NCBI GenBank assembly: GCA_964019055.1 | Contig: OZ025215.1 | Coordinates: forward strand, 7,301,284 to 7,365,283 | Length of the DNA stretch: 64,000 nt | Origin: Anthopleura xanthogrammica | Lineage: Eukaryota; Cnidaria; Anthozoa; Actiniaria; Actiniidae | Reading direction: 5' to 3' | In this document: piece by piece, positions 11,701-23,000 of the stretch | Layout of the letters: each line of letters starts with the position of its first letter | How positions within the stretch are numbered: position 1 is the first letter of the stretch | The notes under the pieces: generated by a model | The model's database searches: none | Told to the model about the DNA's origin: nothing | What the model saw: only the letters and a program-made list of their open reading frames with translations | Position numbers and translations under genes: made by a program

Positions 11701-14483
11701 ATTAGCAAGATGGAACAAGATGTCTGAAGAAGTAAATAAGAGTCAGCTGAACTTGACTTTCCAAAGAATGCTTGAAATTGTTGTGCAGACTTGAAGCCCT
11801 CTTGAGGCATTGTGTTAGAGATTCAAAAAAATATGATATTGTGCTCCTGGTAGTGTGAATAACGTATATCATAAACCTTGGTAACTTCAGTTTGTTTACA
11901 AATACACTACATTAGAAAAGGAACAAGAATAAGATCCCATGATAATGCTTTATTCTTTAACTAAGAATAGAGCTTTGTAAAGACAATAAGTATACAATGC
12001 TTCTTAGTATAGTGATGAGGTTGCCTATTAAAAGTGCCCATTGGTATCATACTGTGTATACTAGAATATTGCTTGTCAGACTGGATCAAGGACTATAAGC
12101 ATCTTCAAGAGGTTGAGGGCTGGAGATATTAAGTAAATGATGTTTTAAGTATGTGAACGAACCATATTTGAAGAGCACATCTGATTGAATTCTAAGTGCA
12201 AAAAGGATCAATGCCTTAATGCTGCTTATTGGTGCAAGACTAATTAACTTCGAGCTTTCTTTCAGAAAGCGCATGGATTATATAGGCTATTCAAAACATC
12301 CATAAAGATATGTAAACAAGGAAACAAATTGTTTTGGATTCTTCACTACGTGCAGACAGAGCTGCTACATGCTACCAAAAATGGAAAACAAAATCACACT
12401 CCATGTCTTAAACCAAGCGTAACACTTAGAGGATATCAGCAAATCAACAGTATTACAAATGAATAAGTATAATCTTTTTAACAGTAGTACTATATATACA
12501 AATAATTAATCCTATGAAAATGCATTTTTTTAGAGCCATAGAAGTGTTCCTGGAATCCAAAATCAAGTCAACAAATATCTGCACTGGGTACATAATCATT
12601 TTTATTTGCACATAAAACTATGAAAAGAATTCATAATATTTGTCATGTTGACAATAATTTCACTAGCATCTACAGAAGTTGCATTGTACAAAATAATTTG
12701 AAAAAAGAATAAAGAATTTTATTTTAAAAGTTAGTTTCAAAGGCAGTACTTCAGGTAGAAGTGTGATTCTTTTCATTTTACTTTGCCACTAGCAGAGTTA
12801 TATTACCCTCGAATTCACCGAGTGACAAAAAGTTGCTTTTGTTCAAAGTAGAACACTTAAATTAACTCTTAGAAAAAGGAAATATAGGAGCTCTTGGAAT
12901 TTCTTACAGGAGATAATGACAAAAAAAAACAGCAAAAATAATTGATGTGAATCCTTGGTTACGGTATTGGCATAATAATAATAATAACACATTATACTAT
13001 GCAAATAGACTAGAATCGTACGTTTAAATGGACCAATCAGGTTATGCCTCATAGATACGCCTCCATGCCGCCCCCGTCAGCCGGTAAACGAATTCAACCG
13101 GCAAAAGCAAAACAAAGCCAAACATTCTTTAAATCTGCCTAGAAAAGCGCTGAAATAAAAATCGAAACACCCAGAAATCTTTAATATCCATATTTCGGTT
13201 GGTTTTAACATTCAAAAATGGCTTTTTTATAAAGAAAAGTCGTCTGGCGCAATTTTTATTTTGCGTTGTGTTCCCTTGAGAAATGGAACACGTTCGTGAT
13301 TTGAATTTCTTTTCAAACACGAATACAAAAAGCTATAATTGTACACATTCGTACATTTGAAAACTAGCAAGAATGAAGGATAACTCTTTTAGAATTTTAC
13401 TAGGATCACAAATATTGATTATAAACACATCTATAAAGCTATAAATCTAAAAATAACCCCTAAACATAACCTGCTGATTCGGGTTCTGTACGATGAGCTC
13501 AATTCAAGTGACACAGAATTGATCAAAACTGGATTACACCGTATCATTAAAAAAAGAAAACATAACGAAACGAAAGTTCGAATAATCCCAATTCATAGTA
13601 GTAAAGACATTTTATTAGATCCATTGATAAACATTCCAAAGTTTTGATGATTTGGAAGTTCAGACGGTCCAGTGTGATATGTAAACACATGCACGCATAG
13701 GACGTGGAGTTAAAAACACAGACAATAGAAGCCGTAGCGAAATCTAGGGTCAAACGTTTTTCTTTACAGCGTTATACTTCTTTAAATATCAAACTTACGA
13801 CAGTCTTTTTCATCTGATCCATCACCACAGTCGTTCATATCGTCGCACCGCCATTTATGCAGTACACAGCGTTGGTTAGCGCAGGTGAATTGAGAAGATC
13901 CACAAGAAAAACCTAGCAACCAAAAATACTCGATTAAATACGCCAGGCCCTTTTCAACAAACTCGAAATACTTCGAGTCTGTCTTTTAAAATAAGATCCA
14001 ATCTTTAGCTATTTGGTTCTAGTGTGCAAAAAAAGCGCGATTTCTTTTTTGACGTTTAGTTCTCGTGGGGTGTGTTCAGAGGTTGGTCGGGAGTTGGCTC
14101 TCTTGTAGCCGTTAAAATATTCATAAAAATCTAACCCAAACGATTGCCATAAAGCTTAAAACAATTCAATCTTAGATTCTTCTTCGAATTTAGTAAATAT
14201 TCCCATTTAATAAAATAGTAAAATGCATAGATTTGCGCCGTCAATTTTAGCGGATTTTTTCTGTAATTTAAAACTGCAGAGGTGAGTGTGCGGTCTCAGT
14301 GTCGGGAGTGAATGGATAACCGTAGTACTACAACATTTGAACCAAAAACTGGCGCCAATATTCCAAAGCACTGGTCAAGTTTTTATACTCACTGGATATA
14401 TTAACACCTGCACTTTGTATTCTTGGTAAGTTAACGACAAAGAAGAGCAGAATTGTGAAAATAAAGGTAGTTTTCCTGGCCAT
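2717..14483 (-). CDS. LDL receptor / VLDL receptor-like protein
   Basis: Single-pass endocytic receptor predicted to bind lipoprotein or other ligands at the cell surface. Coding exons: 14393-14483, 13799-13912, 11018-11137, 10568-10684, 10349-10462, 9829-9954, 9412-9549, 9018-9134, 7958-8020, 6903-7031, 6385-6504, 6015-6140, 5284-5671, 4469-4860, 4012-4149, 3532-3736, 2717-2954. They sum to 2736 nt, in frame, 911 residues. Order seen: signal peptide ([15 protein letters not shown]...), seven LDLa repeats each with six Cys and the acidic DGSDE calcium motif, a Thr/Pro-rich linker exon without Cys, an eighth LDLa, two EGF modules (the second with DFNEC calcium-binding form), a six-bladed propeller with five clear YWTD-type motifs (VYWTD, LYWSD, LYWID, LYWVD, IYWAD), a third EGF, a short Thr-rich stem, a transmembrane helix followed by RRRRK, and a tail with FENINY where LDLR has FxNPxY. 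Eight LDLa matches VLDLR. An upstream in-frame ATG at 14525 is possible; 14483 puts the signal peptide at the N-terminus. Confidence 0.93.
3839..3967. mobile_element. MITE family A, copy 1 (in receptor intron)
   Basis: A 129-bp palindrome between the stem/transmembrane exon and the third EGF exon of the LDLR-like gene. Left end GGCCCCTTTTCACGTGACGT, right end ...GACGTACTACAAGGGG. Inner arms carry CAGCTCAATTTGGAGGACAA on the left and its diverged complement on the right. Copy 2 is at 18331-18461. Flanks are TACA on the left and TATA on the right, in line with a 4-bp target duplication of the type seen at copy 2. Confidence 0.8.
5178..5215. repeat. Perfect short hairpin in receptor intron
   Basis: GGCTGATAA and TTATCAGCC are complementary around an 8-base loop and extend, with one bulged base, to ACGTTC/GAACGT. 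It lies in the intron between the two propeller exons. It could be a relic of a short palindromic element; no function is implied. Confidence 0.6.
7115..7415. mobile_element. Palindromic element in receptor intron
   Basis: Ends carry inverted GGCTTAAAATAAC-type termini (left about 7125, right about 7400-7414). The interior repeats CTGGTCAT / TGGCCAGTCAT motifs, and an inner smaller inverted motif (GTTGTAC...GTACAAC) lies at about 7139-7235. No protein-coding frame is recognisable. Termini are short and the left border is uncertain. Confidence 0.5.
8180..8450 (-). mobile_element. tRNA-derived SINE in receptor intron
   Basis: On the minus strand a tRNA-like head has an A-box-like GAAGCGGTGAGAGGG and a B-box-like GTTTGAATCCC, followed by a body with a CTTTCTCTGGTTTCCCC segment resembling the V-type SINE core. 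The 3' part GGAACAAGGGCCACAGG recurs at 20012-20060 on the plus strand, which shows that this is a family. The frame open across 8224-8640 on the plus strand is a by-product. Confidence 0.6.
9204..9344. mobile_element. 141-bp palindromic MITE in receptor intron
   Basis: Starts CAGTGATAAAAT and ends with its exact complement ATTTTATCACTG. The arms continue through ACGTTTC and AATGTCATTATCAAGTA to a 22-base centre, so nearly the whole element folds back. It lies between the exons for LDLa 6 and LDLa 7. Confidence 0.8.
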
Positions 14484-14567
14484 GGCTGATTTACGACGTG
14501 TAGTGAATGGATGCTCGACCAACATTTACATACTGTAAACTATAGAAAGAACCACACGAGGCATCAC

Positions 14568-14605
14568 GCCACTTGACGTCATCAGCTATTTTACTTCCGG
14601 TCAAA
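14568..14605 (-). promoter_or_regulatory. Putative CRE and ETS sites upstream of the LDLR-like gene
   Basis: Read on the minus strand, an ETS-type site (ACCGGAAGT, 14593-14601) is followed 12 bases later by a full CRE/ATF palindrome (TGACGTCA, 14574-14581). They lie 91-118 bases upstream of the chosen ATG. This is a common layout for TATA-less animal promoters. Family knowledge supports the motif names; activity is inferred. Confidence 0.45.
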
Positions 14606-17011
14606 ACCATCGTACGATATCTATATCATGAATATAAAATATAGATTGGCTATGAGGCGTACTTTATTCAAATTTTGAATCAAGAAAATATAATATTTGA
14701 TTCATTCTCATACTAAGTACGTTTTTCTGACTTTCTCGCTGAATTTCTTTTTGGTCTAGGAAGTACTGGCATCGTTTCAGTTTTTTTGTACCGCGTTGCC
14801 TTCCAGTTTTGCTTCCGTCTTGAAAGTTGATATGTATATTCTATTTTTTTCCGCCAGGGAAGTAAATTGGAGCTGCCCCAATAAAAATTTAAACGATTTT
14901 GTATATGAAAAACACGTAGAAAAGCTGAGGGGCGAGTAAGTTTTAAGATAAGACTAGATAAAGAATATCCACATCAAAAAAACTTCCAAAGCGGTTCGGC
15001 TATTTCATCGCATTCATTTTCCTTCTCTTCTTATAAAAAAAATGTATGCTCATGAATATGCCAACACATATTCCAAAATTTGGATATTTAACATACGTTT
15101 TGAAAAATGAATAAAACTGCCAAAAAATGCTGCTGAATTTTCAAACTAAACATACAGCTGTAATTTCATTAAATTCAAAGTTGTCGGCAGAATTTTAAAT
15201 TCGCGTGTCATCAGTTAAAGTTCTTTACATTTCACAAGTGTTACTCAGTATTATTTTCCGAATGTTACATTTTTTCCTTATTTCCCTATTTTCTTGTCTT
15301 GTCTTGTTGTTCTCGCGTCGCGTATGCGGATTCTAGTTTGCAACCGGTTTAGATTCAATTTTCAAATTACAATATTTTTGTGTTTTTTTTTCCCCAAAAT
15401 ATCCTCAGAATTTTTAAATTATTCCTTCGTCACGACTCGGATCAGGTGATGGTCAGACCATGGGAACTCGTTCATCATTCAGCACAAAAAAGAGAAACTT
15501 GGCGTCCTGTCAGTTAAAATAAAAGATATCATTGACTATCTACGGTCAAAGCCTAGACGTATGTTTACTTGAGTTGCCAAATGCCATCCACCGGAGTAGA
15601 CGCATTCCAATCCTAAAATTACTGATGGATCCAAGTCATTAGCCTAAGAACCGTTCAACATGGTTTTAGTATATATAAAGCAAAATAATTAAGTATTTCA
15701 TTTTTTAGATTCTGTTTAAGCGACCATTCTCGGAAAGGAAAAGATTTTGCTGTGCAGAAAACTAATCGATGATTCGGTGAAGACGCCCTGGTGTCAACTT
15801 GCGCGCTAGACTTCTAAGATGGTCACAGGGTTAAGTTTTTATTTTTCACGTTTAATAGATAATTTTCCCCCGAATTTGCTTCCCAATTTTAAGGACACCT
15901 GCGTCTTATTTCCAGTGACAGTCTAAAGTCATGGTCGGGGACTAAACTGCTGGTACCTGAACTATTTTGATTTGGTACCGATTAGTTTGCAATGAGCCAT
16001 TCATATAGCAATCTGTTTTTTGTCGCGTTTTGAAAATTTCTCAATATACGACGCAATATTGGCGCACTCTGGAAAAAACATATCTATTTGATTGAACCCT
16101 GAAACCACATCTGAGCTAGTTTGAGCTACTGAAGTTTAGTTTTGAAATATAGATAGCAACTACATTCCAGAACGTCCTTGCACTTCTAAGCACCATTGAA
16201 ACAGGGTGCCAAATTTTTATGTGTGGTTTATTAAATGGCATATTGCTAAAATAAGCTTTTTGAGCGGATCACCTTTTCTCCCCTAGTTAATTATTTGCTG
16301 TTCTGCACTGAATTACCGCGGAGAAAATAATTTACTCTTAGTAGCAGATAAATAAATATATTCGAAATATACAGCATATTTTAAATGTTCTTTCCAGATT
16401 ACTTTGTTGGCCTACGTGGGTAGCTGATGAGAGCGAATGTAAAGCATTTAGTTCAAAATAGATCGTTCCTGGCGGACAAAAACAGCTTTTTTATCAAGCG
16501 ATAACCGCGTACACTGCAGGGTCAGAATGCGAGGAATTTATTCAGATTTCCTAGAAATAAAACTCGAGATATTCAATATATGACAATCAAAACGCGTCTC
16601 TTTGTCTGAACTCTACCCCTTTCAAGATTCTCTTGTCGAAAGACGACAGGAAAATCATAGATTCCTGCCGAGAAAAATGTGGTTTCCTACAAGTCTCGCG
16701 TTTGTAAAAGAATGTTAGAAGTGCTGTCTATGGGTGGAGCAATTAGACACCAAACAAAAGAGTTTTCTAACCACGAAACATAATTTATAGAAGGTTATTA
16801 TATTTCTTTACCCAAAAAAGTAGTTATTTGAGGTATTTCGTACGATGTATTGAGTAAACAATTTCAAGATTCCATAACCAAATTTCGGGACTAGCCGCGT
16901 CATTTTTGTAGAAGGTCGGTGATCTTCGCCCCATCTTTATCTCTTATAGACGAAGAAATAACCTTTATATATTTGTTCATTAAGGTATTAAAAATAAATC
17001 CTGTTTGGGGT

Positions 17012-17017
17012 TTTATT
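17012..17017 (-). terminator. BRIX1 poly(A) signal
   Basis: AATAAA on the minus strand, about 35 bases after the BRIX1 stop codon at 17052-17054, gives a short 3' UTR. Confidence 0.6.
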
Positions 17018-17051
17018 TCCTAAGAAAACAAGGTTTTTTTGTCGAGGGATC

Positions 17052-20000
17052 TTATTTCTTGATAGTCTTTTTGGAGTTAGCCCTAGCTTTGTCGATGTCC
17101 GACTGGGTTATCGTATGAAATATGTCGTCTACATCGTCCTCATCGTGAGGGATGTCTTTATTGGCTTCACGTCGCATTTCAAGGGACTGCTTTGATTCCA
17201 CTCGGTCGATGTATTTGTGAGCTGCTTCGCGTCTAATGAGGCGTCGATGCTGTGAAGAGAAGAGAAAGACAAGAAAATTCAGCATTCTTTCTCGTTAGTT
17301 GTGTTGTGTTTCGGGAAAGAAACAGACAGACAGGCAGACAGACAGACAGACAGAAGAAGGAAGAAGGCAGAGTTACCAAAACGTCGAGTCATTAATCATT
17401 TGACATTCAGCGTGTTTCTAATCTACTTTACTACTCTTAGAAAGACAGACAGACAGACAGACAGACAAAGAAAGAAATGGATAAAAAGGGAAAATCTAAA
17501 AAAGTGGGAATGTAACGATGGCCGGAAATGATTCTGTTTTCAGTCTCATCCTGAATCAAAATTCCTCATACTGAGTCCAAGTAGGAAGCGTGTTCTTGAC
17601 GTCATTTCCCAGTCTTACCTCATTGGGAGACTGATAATGTGGATTCTCATAAAGTGTTGGTCCTCCAAAGCTGCCTTCAAATATCCTGACCAGATTAAGA
17701 ACAAATCGAGGCCCTGTGGACATCAATATTAAAAATTATATAACGATACTCCCTAGAGAATCGATTGCGCAATGAGGGAAGCAGGGTAACTTAGAGGGAA
17801 GGGGGAGGTGATGAGAGAATGCAACCCCCCCCCCCCCCCCATGGCTTGTTATTCCCTAAATCAAAAGAAACGTCTTTTCTCCCCTACGAGTGCGAAAATG
17901 CCATTTTTCTTGCCCAGACGCCCACAAGAGAGAAAGTGAGTTTTTTCGTTTATAAAAAATTAAAATGCGACACTTTTTTAGTCGCCCCTTCTCCTCCCCT
18001 CCGGGTGCGAAAGTACCATTTTTCTTGCCCAGACGTCCACACGAATTCTTCCAGAATTATATTACTAAAACCACGAAAATTTACTCAAAAAAGCAATCTC
18101 AACACGATAGTGATAGAATGACACAAAGAACAATCTACAACCAGACATTAATTTAAGATGTTAACCACCTGGTAAGGGAAAATAAGGGCCTTCTAGAGCA
18201 ATATGAGTATTGGGCGTTAATGGACTTGAGAGTTCCTGATTCTCTATGGATGTTTACCCAATCAACACAAGGAAATACGAAGTATTTCGACATTAGAGAA
18301 AACCGCACGTATAAGGGTAGATCCATTATAGACCCCTTGCAGCACTTCGGAATGCATCTCAATTTGGAGGACAAAACAATAGTTTCCAATTCTCAGGAGT
18401 TTGAAATTTCTTTTGTCTTGTCCTCCAATTTAAGCTGCTTTGACGTCACGTGCAAGGGGTCTATAGATCATCTGGTACGAGAGAGATAAGGCAGAGTTCC
18501 TGGTTCCCTTCTGATGTTTACCCAATCAAGACAAGGAAAACATAACATTAGAGGAAACCGCGCAAATAAAGTTAGATCCGTTAGACTTCATCTGGTGGAA
18601 AAGAGATAAGAGAATAAGGGTTGATTTAAGTGTTTACGAAACTAAGGCGCTCTCTTAGGTCGCTAGCAAGAATGCTCTTAGTGATAACGGATTGGATTTA
18701 AATGAAAATGCTATTTTAAGGGTTCGCCCTTGAAGGCCTGTTTAATGGCAGAACTAACTTATGATCTACAAGAGGGTGTTATAAACTTCATCAAGAGAGC
18801 ATGAATAAGAGAGGGAAGCTTCATAAAACCACATGCACATGAAAGGAAAATAGATGCACGTGACAGAAGAATAAATGCACGTGAACAGATTAAACTAGAT
18901 CATGGTCCTAGCAAACGACGTGTGCCTTCTCACACACAATTTCATTTAGTTATTCAATATTATATGAAAATATTTCGTTTCTTTGGCGAGGGAGGCATAA
19001 CAAAACACCTCATGTATAGTTCGCTGAGATACATCTAGAGTCTCAGCTATTTCCGGTTCTGGTTCAGTTGTATCGCATCATTAACCAATGAAAAGACAGA
19101 ATTAGATGAACTAGATCAGAGACTTTCGTTTCTTGAAGGAGAAGAGACGACTCCTCAGACTATGAGGCCACTTCCTCCTTAAAAAATCTGGATTTCCCCC
19201 CTCTTTAAGAGCTGAATCAATAGAATTTTTCACGGTTACTAAAAATAGAAACATCGCAAATCCTTGTGGGATCGAAATGCGGACAAACTTCGTAAAAAAA
19301 GGCTTCGGTTACAAGGACAGAAAGATCAATATCAGTGCAAAAACCATAGATTTTCAACGAATTTACCATTCCCTTTCTTACGTCTTGATACCACTACCAC
19401 TAGAATCCTCTTCGAATTTTTTTTTCTTATTCAAATCTTTTAACTCTTTTGGAAGATAATGGTGTTAATTAGGCCAACAAAAGGAACTACGAAAAGGATT
19501 CTGAATTAGAAACAACAAGACAAGAAAACATTGTTGCAAAATAATTAGCATGTGTTTTGAGTTTGGCTTGTCCACATTTAAATCCCATAATGCATCATTG
19601 TGACGTCATCCGATGAAAGTGCTATTTTGTACCCACAGCCCACGTTTCTCTTGGTCAGCGGGTACGAGATTGGTGCTGAATATTAGGATAGTTAACTAAA
19701 AAGAAGTCGAACTTGCTTTTTTAGTGTTTTGTGGTTCTCGTTTTTACTCACCTATTTCCAGTAAGGTTCCATCTTCTTCTACAATCTGTCGACGAAAACG
19801 CATTACATTGTCAAACATTTGAGGGAAGTATGGGTTATGTGCACTGCTCATATGCGACCTCCTACTACAGCCGTGTTAGTGTTTTCAATCCCCAGACCCC
19901 ATTATCATATATAAGCAGATTTGCTTGTTGGTTATCTTGTGTGCTTTAAAAAAAAATTCCCCTGCTTCTCCAGCTTTTTTCTCCTTCCACAAAACCCTTT

Positions 20001-23000
20001 TTTTTTAGATTTGGAACAAGGGTCACAGGTTTGATAGCCACTGACTAGGGCTAAGTGGTACCCAAAACAAAGATGAATCTACGTAATACATGTAGCTGTT
20101 ATTACAGTTAAGCCCACAATGAGATATTCTTTTGTTTTAAGAATCATACAAGTGGGGCTATCTTATTTGCATGCATCCATGATATCTGCCGGGGGGGCTT
20201 TAATATATAGAAGGGTGGGTATGCTCTCCGGAAATTTTGGAAATGACCCCAAAAAGGTACCAAAATTTCTTTCTCACAGTCATAAAAATTCGCAAATTTC
20301 ACCCCCAACTGACGCTAATTTTGACCATCCTAATGCGTTTTTCGTTTGAACACCCTAAAAGGTACCAAATAATGAAAATTAACCCCTAAAAGGTAGACTA
20401 GCATCCCCACCCCTTTCACATTGGAGTCTCCCCCCGGAATATCTGTCATTAAGGACAGCCACTAAATATGATGGATACCTCAAAGGGGAAAGAAATTGAA
20501 GTTATAGCAAAGAGGGTAAAAAAGGAGCTTAGGGAGCGTAAGTCTGATGCTGCAAATCAGGCCTTATTACATTTGGTATAAACCTACTAATGGTCTATCA
20601 AAAATCCTACGCTCTGATTGGCAGAGCTACTGGTGGTCTATTAGTGATACAGTGGTCTATTAGTGATAGACCACTAGTAGTGAAAAAGGCCAGTTTTAAC
20701 AAAAACAATGGCAAAAACAATTATTTGATGGCAAAAACAATACACCTGTAATTTATTTGACTGATTAGTAAGTTTATACTAAAACAATTAGACCTCTTGC
20801 CCTCATGGTCTATGAGTCATTAGAAAAAACCTACTAATGGTCTATCACCAATCGAGCCCTGTGATTGGCTGAGCTACTAGGGGTCTATTAGTGATAGACC
20901 TCTAGTAGCGAAAAGCGCCGGTTTTGAAAACCAAAAAAATATATATTTAAAGCAAAATCCAAAACTTTTTGCATCCTCTTATTGGACCGATTAGTAGGTT
21001 TTTACTAAAACAATTAGACCTCTCGCCATCATGGCCTACGAGTCAATAGCCAATTCGGCCTTCGGCCTCATGGGCTATTGACTCGTAGACCATTCAGACT
21101 CGAGGACTAATTGTTAAATAGCTATCGCTATTGACTTGCGGGGCTTATTGTTACTTATGCACTTTCATAATCTCACCTGGAAATTTCTAACCCATATTCT
21201 ATCATCATCTAGTTTAGAGAACGTCATGATATGGTCAATGAAGGGTTTACTTTTAGGATGGTAGTTAGGTGTACTGAATATCTGAAACAATCGCAAGATA
21301 GATATAAATAAATGAAAAGTGTAGTAATCATCGCTCTGTGCTATATTTAACATTGCTAATGGGAATCAACTTCGTCCCACCCCACCCTACCTTTTTGCTT
21401 GGAATTAGTTGGTTAGTATTGCAAAAGGTGCATCTTCTCTATTTTGTGACCCCCAAAATACCAAAAATTCTAGATCTGCCACAGAGTGCACTGGTTGTTA
21501 CATCTGAGGTCTCAAGTTAGATTCCTGAACTCTCCGGGAATGGCAAGATGAGGGGCAAACTTATAGCCTATATTTACTACTATGTACTAAATTTTCTAGT
21601 CAGATGTCTGGATTCGGTTAGGTCATAGAATTATGAAAAGTGCTGTTAACCCTACTCAGGCTAGGCACCATATGAGTGAGTTGATCTGAGTTTTTTTTTA
21701 TAAGCTAATGAGTGTTTCGGTGGGGGAACATCTGGATTATCTTGATTCAATTCCCTTCCGCACCTCCAAAAAGCACTACTGCATAAGGGGAACAACATAT
21801 ACGCACCTGAATAAACATTTCTTTTAAAAGCTGAGTTTCTGGTTTCTTGTCAAAATGCTAGTGGTAAAAGGAAAAGAAATGAGTAAAGGAATAAAAAAGA
21901 GTGGTAAGTTTTGTGAGTGAATAAGTGAAATTATTCAAATTAGTGCTATGCATGGATGGATGGATGGATGGATGGATGAATGTATGTATGAATGGATGGA
22001 TGGATGATTGGAAGGATGAATGGAATGATGGATGAATGAATTAGTATTGAATGTAGTGGTAGTGTGTGAGTGAAAAGTGTCCTCAATTAGTGCAAAAAAA
22101 CGACTGACACTTACATAAAAGAGATTTATTTATTTATTTGTTTGTTTATTTATTCATGAATGGATAAATGGACGGATCGATGCATAGATGCATTCATGGA
22201 TGGATGCATGCATGGATGCAGGCATGCATGGATGGAAGGATGGAAGGATGGATGGAAGGATGGATGGAAGGATGGATGGAAGAATGGATGGAAGAATGGA
22301 TGGAAGAATGGATGGAAGGATGGATGGATGAATGAATTAAAGTATATGTATGTATGCTTGTGAATGGATCAATGTGCTGGTGAGTGAATTTACAACTTGG
22401 TATGCAGGTAGCAGATCTCCTAGAGGTACAATGTGACACACAGCTCTACTGGTAAAAACATTTTGTTCATACCTGATCAAATGATAGAATTGGTCTTGAC
22501 CCCTTCAAGCAGTTTCCTGTCAACTTTAATTCATCCATTGTATGAACTGCAAGAAAATAAAAACTTGTTAAGATCCAGAGTATTCTTGAACTTATAAAGT
22601 GAATGGTTTGCATCCAGGATTTATTCTGGCGTAGTTGATTATGGAATGCATTGTAGATCAAGGGGAGGTGTTTAGGTAATTATTTTACTTTAAATCAGTA
22701 TCACACATCCTAAGCCTCAAAGACATTCAACATTGATGGCCACAAGTTAATCAGAGCTAAGTTGTGAATGTCATGTGTCACCCTCTATAAATAGAGTTGA
22801 TTATTATTATCACTATTAGGGGGCTTTCATTTATTACTGTATTGGGGGGGGGGGGGGGTCTGCAAAATCATCTGTTGTCTTTTCCAACCCCCCTTCCTGG
22901 TTGGCAAAAATATCATAACCCCCGTATATTTCGCCCAGTTCAGTTACTAAACCCCTATAAAGCTGCATACAATTATTAGTAACAACCCCCAAAATAATGT

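Larger units (their letters stand above)
14484..17051. other. Intergenic: receptor promoter and BRIX1 3' flank
   Basis: About 2.6 kb between the start codon of the LDLR-like gene and the BRIX1 stop codon; both genes are on the minus strand. The first 120 bases hold the receptor's putative core promoter. The BRIX1 poly(A) signal is at the other end. The middle is A+T-rich with no ORF or repeat I can support. Confidence 0.6.

Noticed and set aside
22160..22440. Open frames on both strands
   Set aside because: Pure GGAT/TGGA microsatellite.
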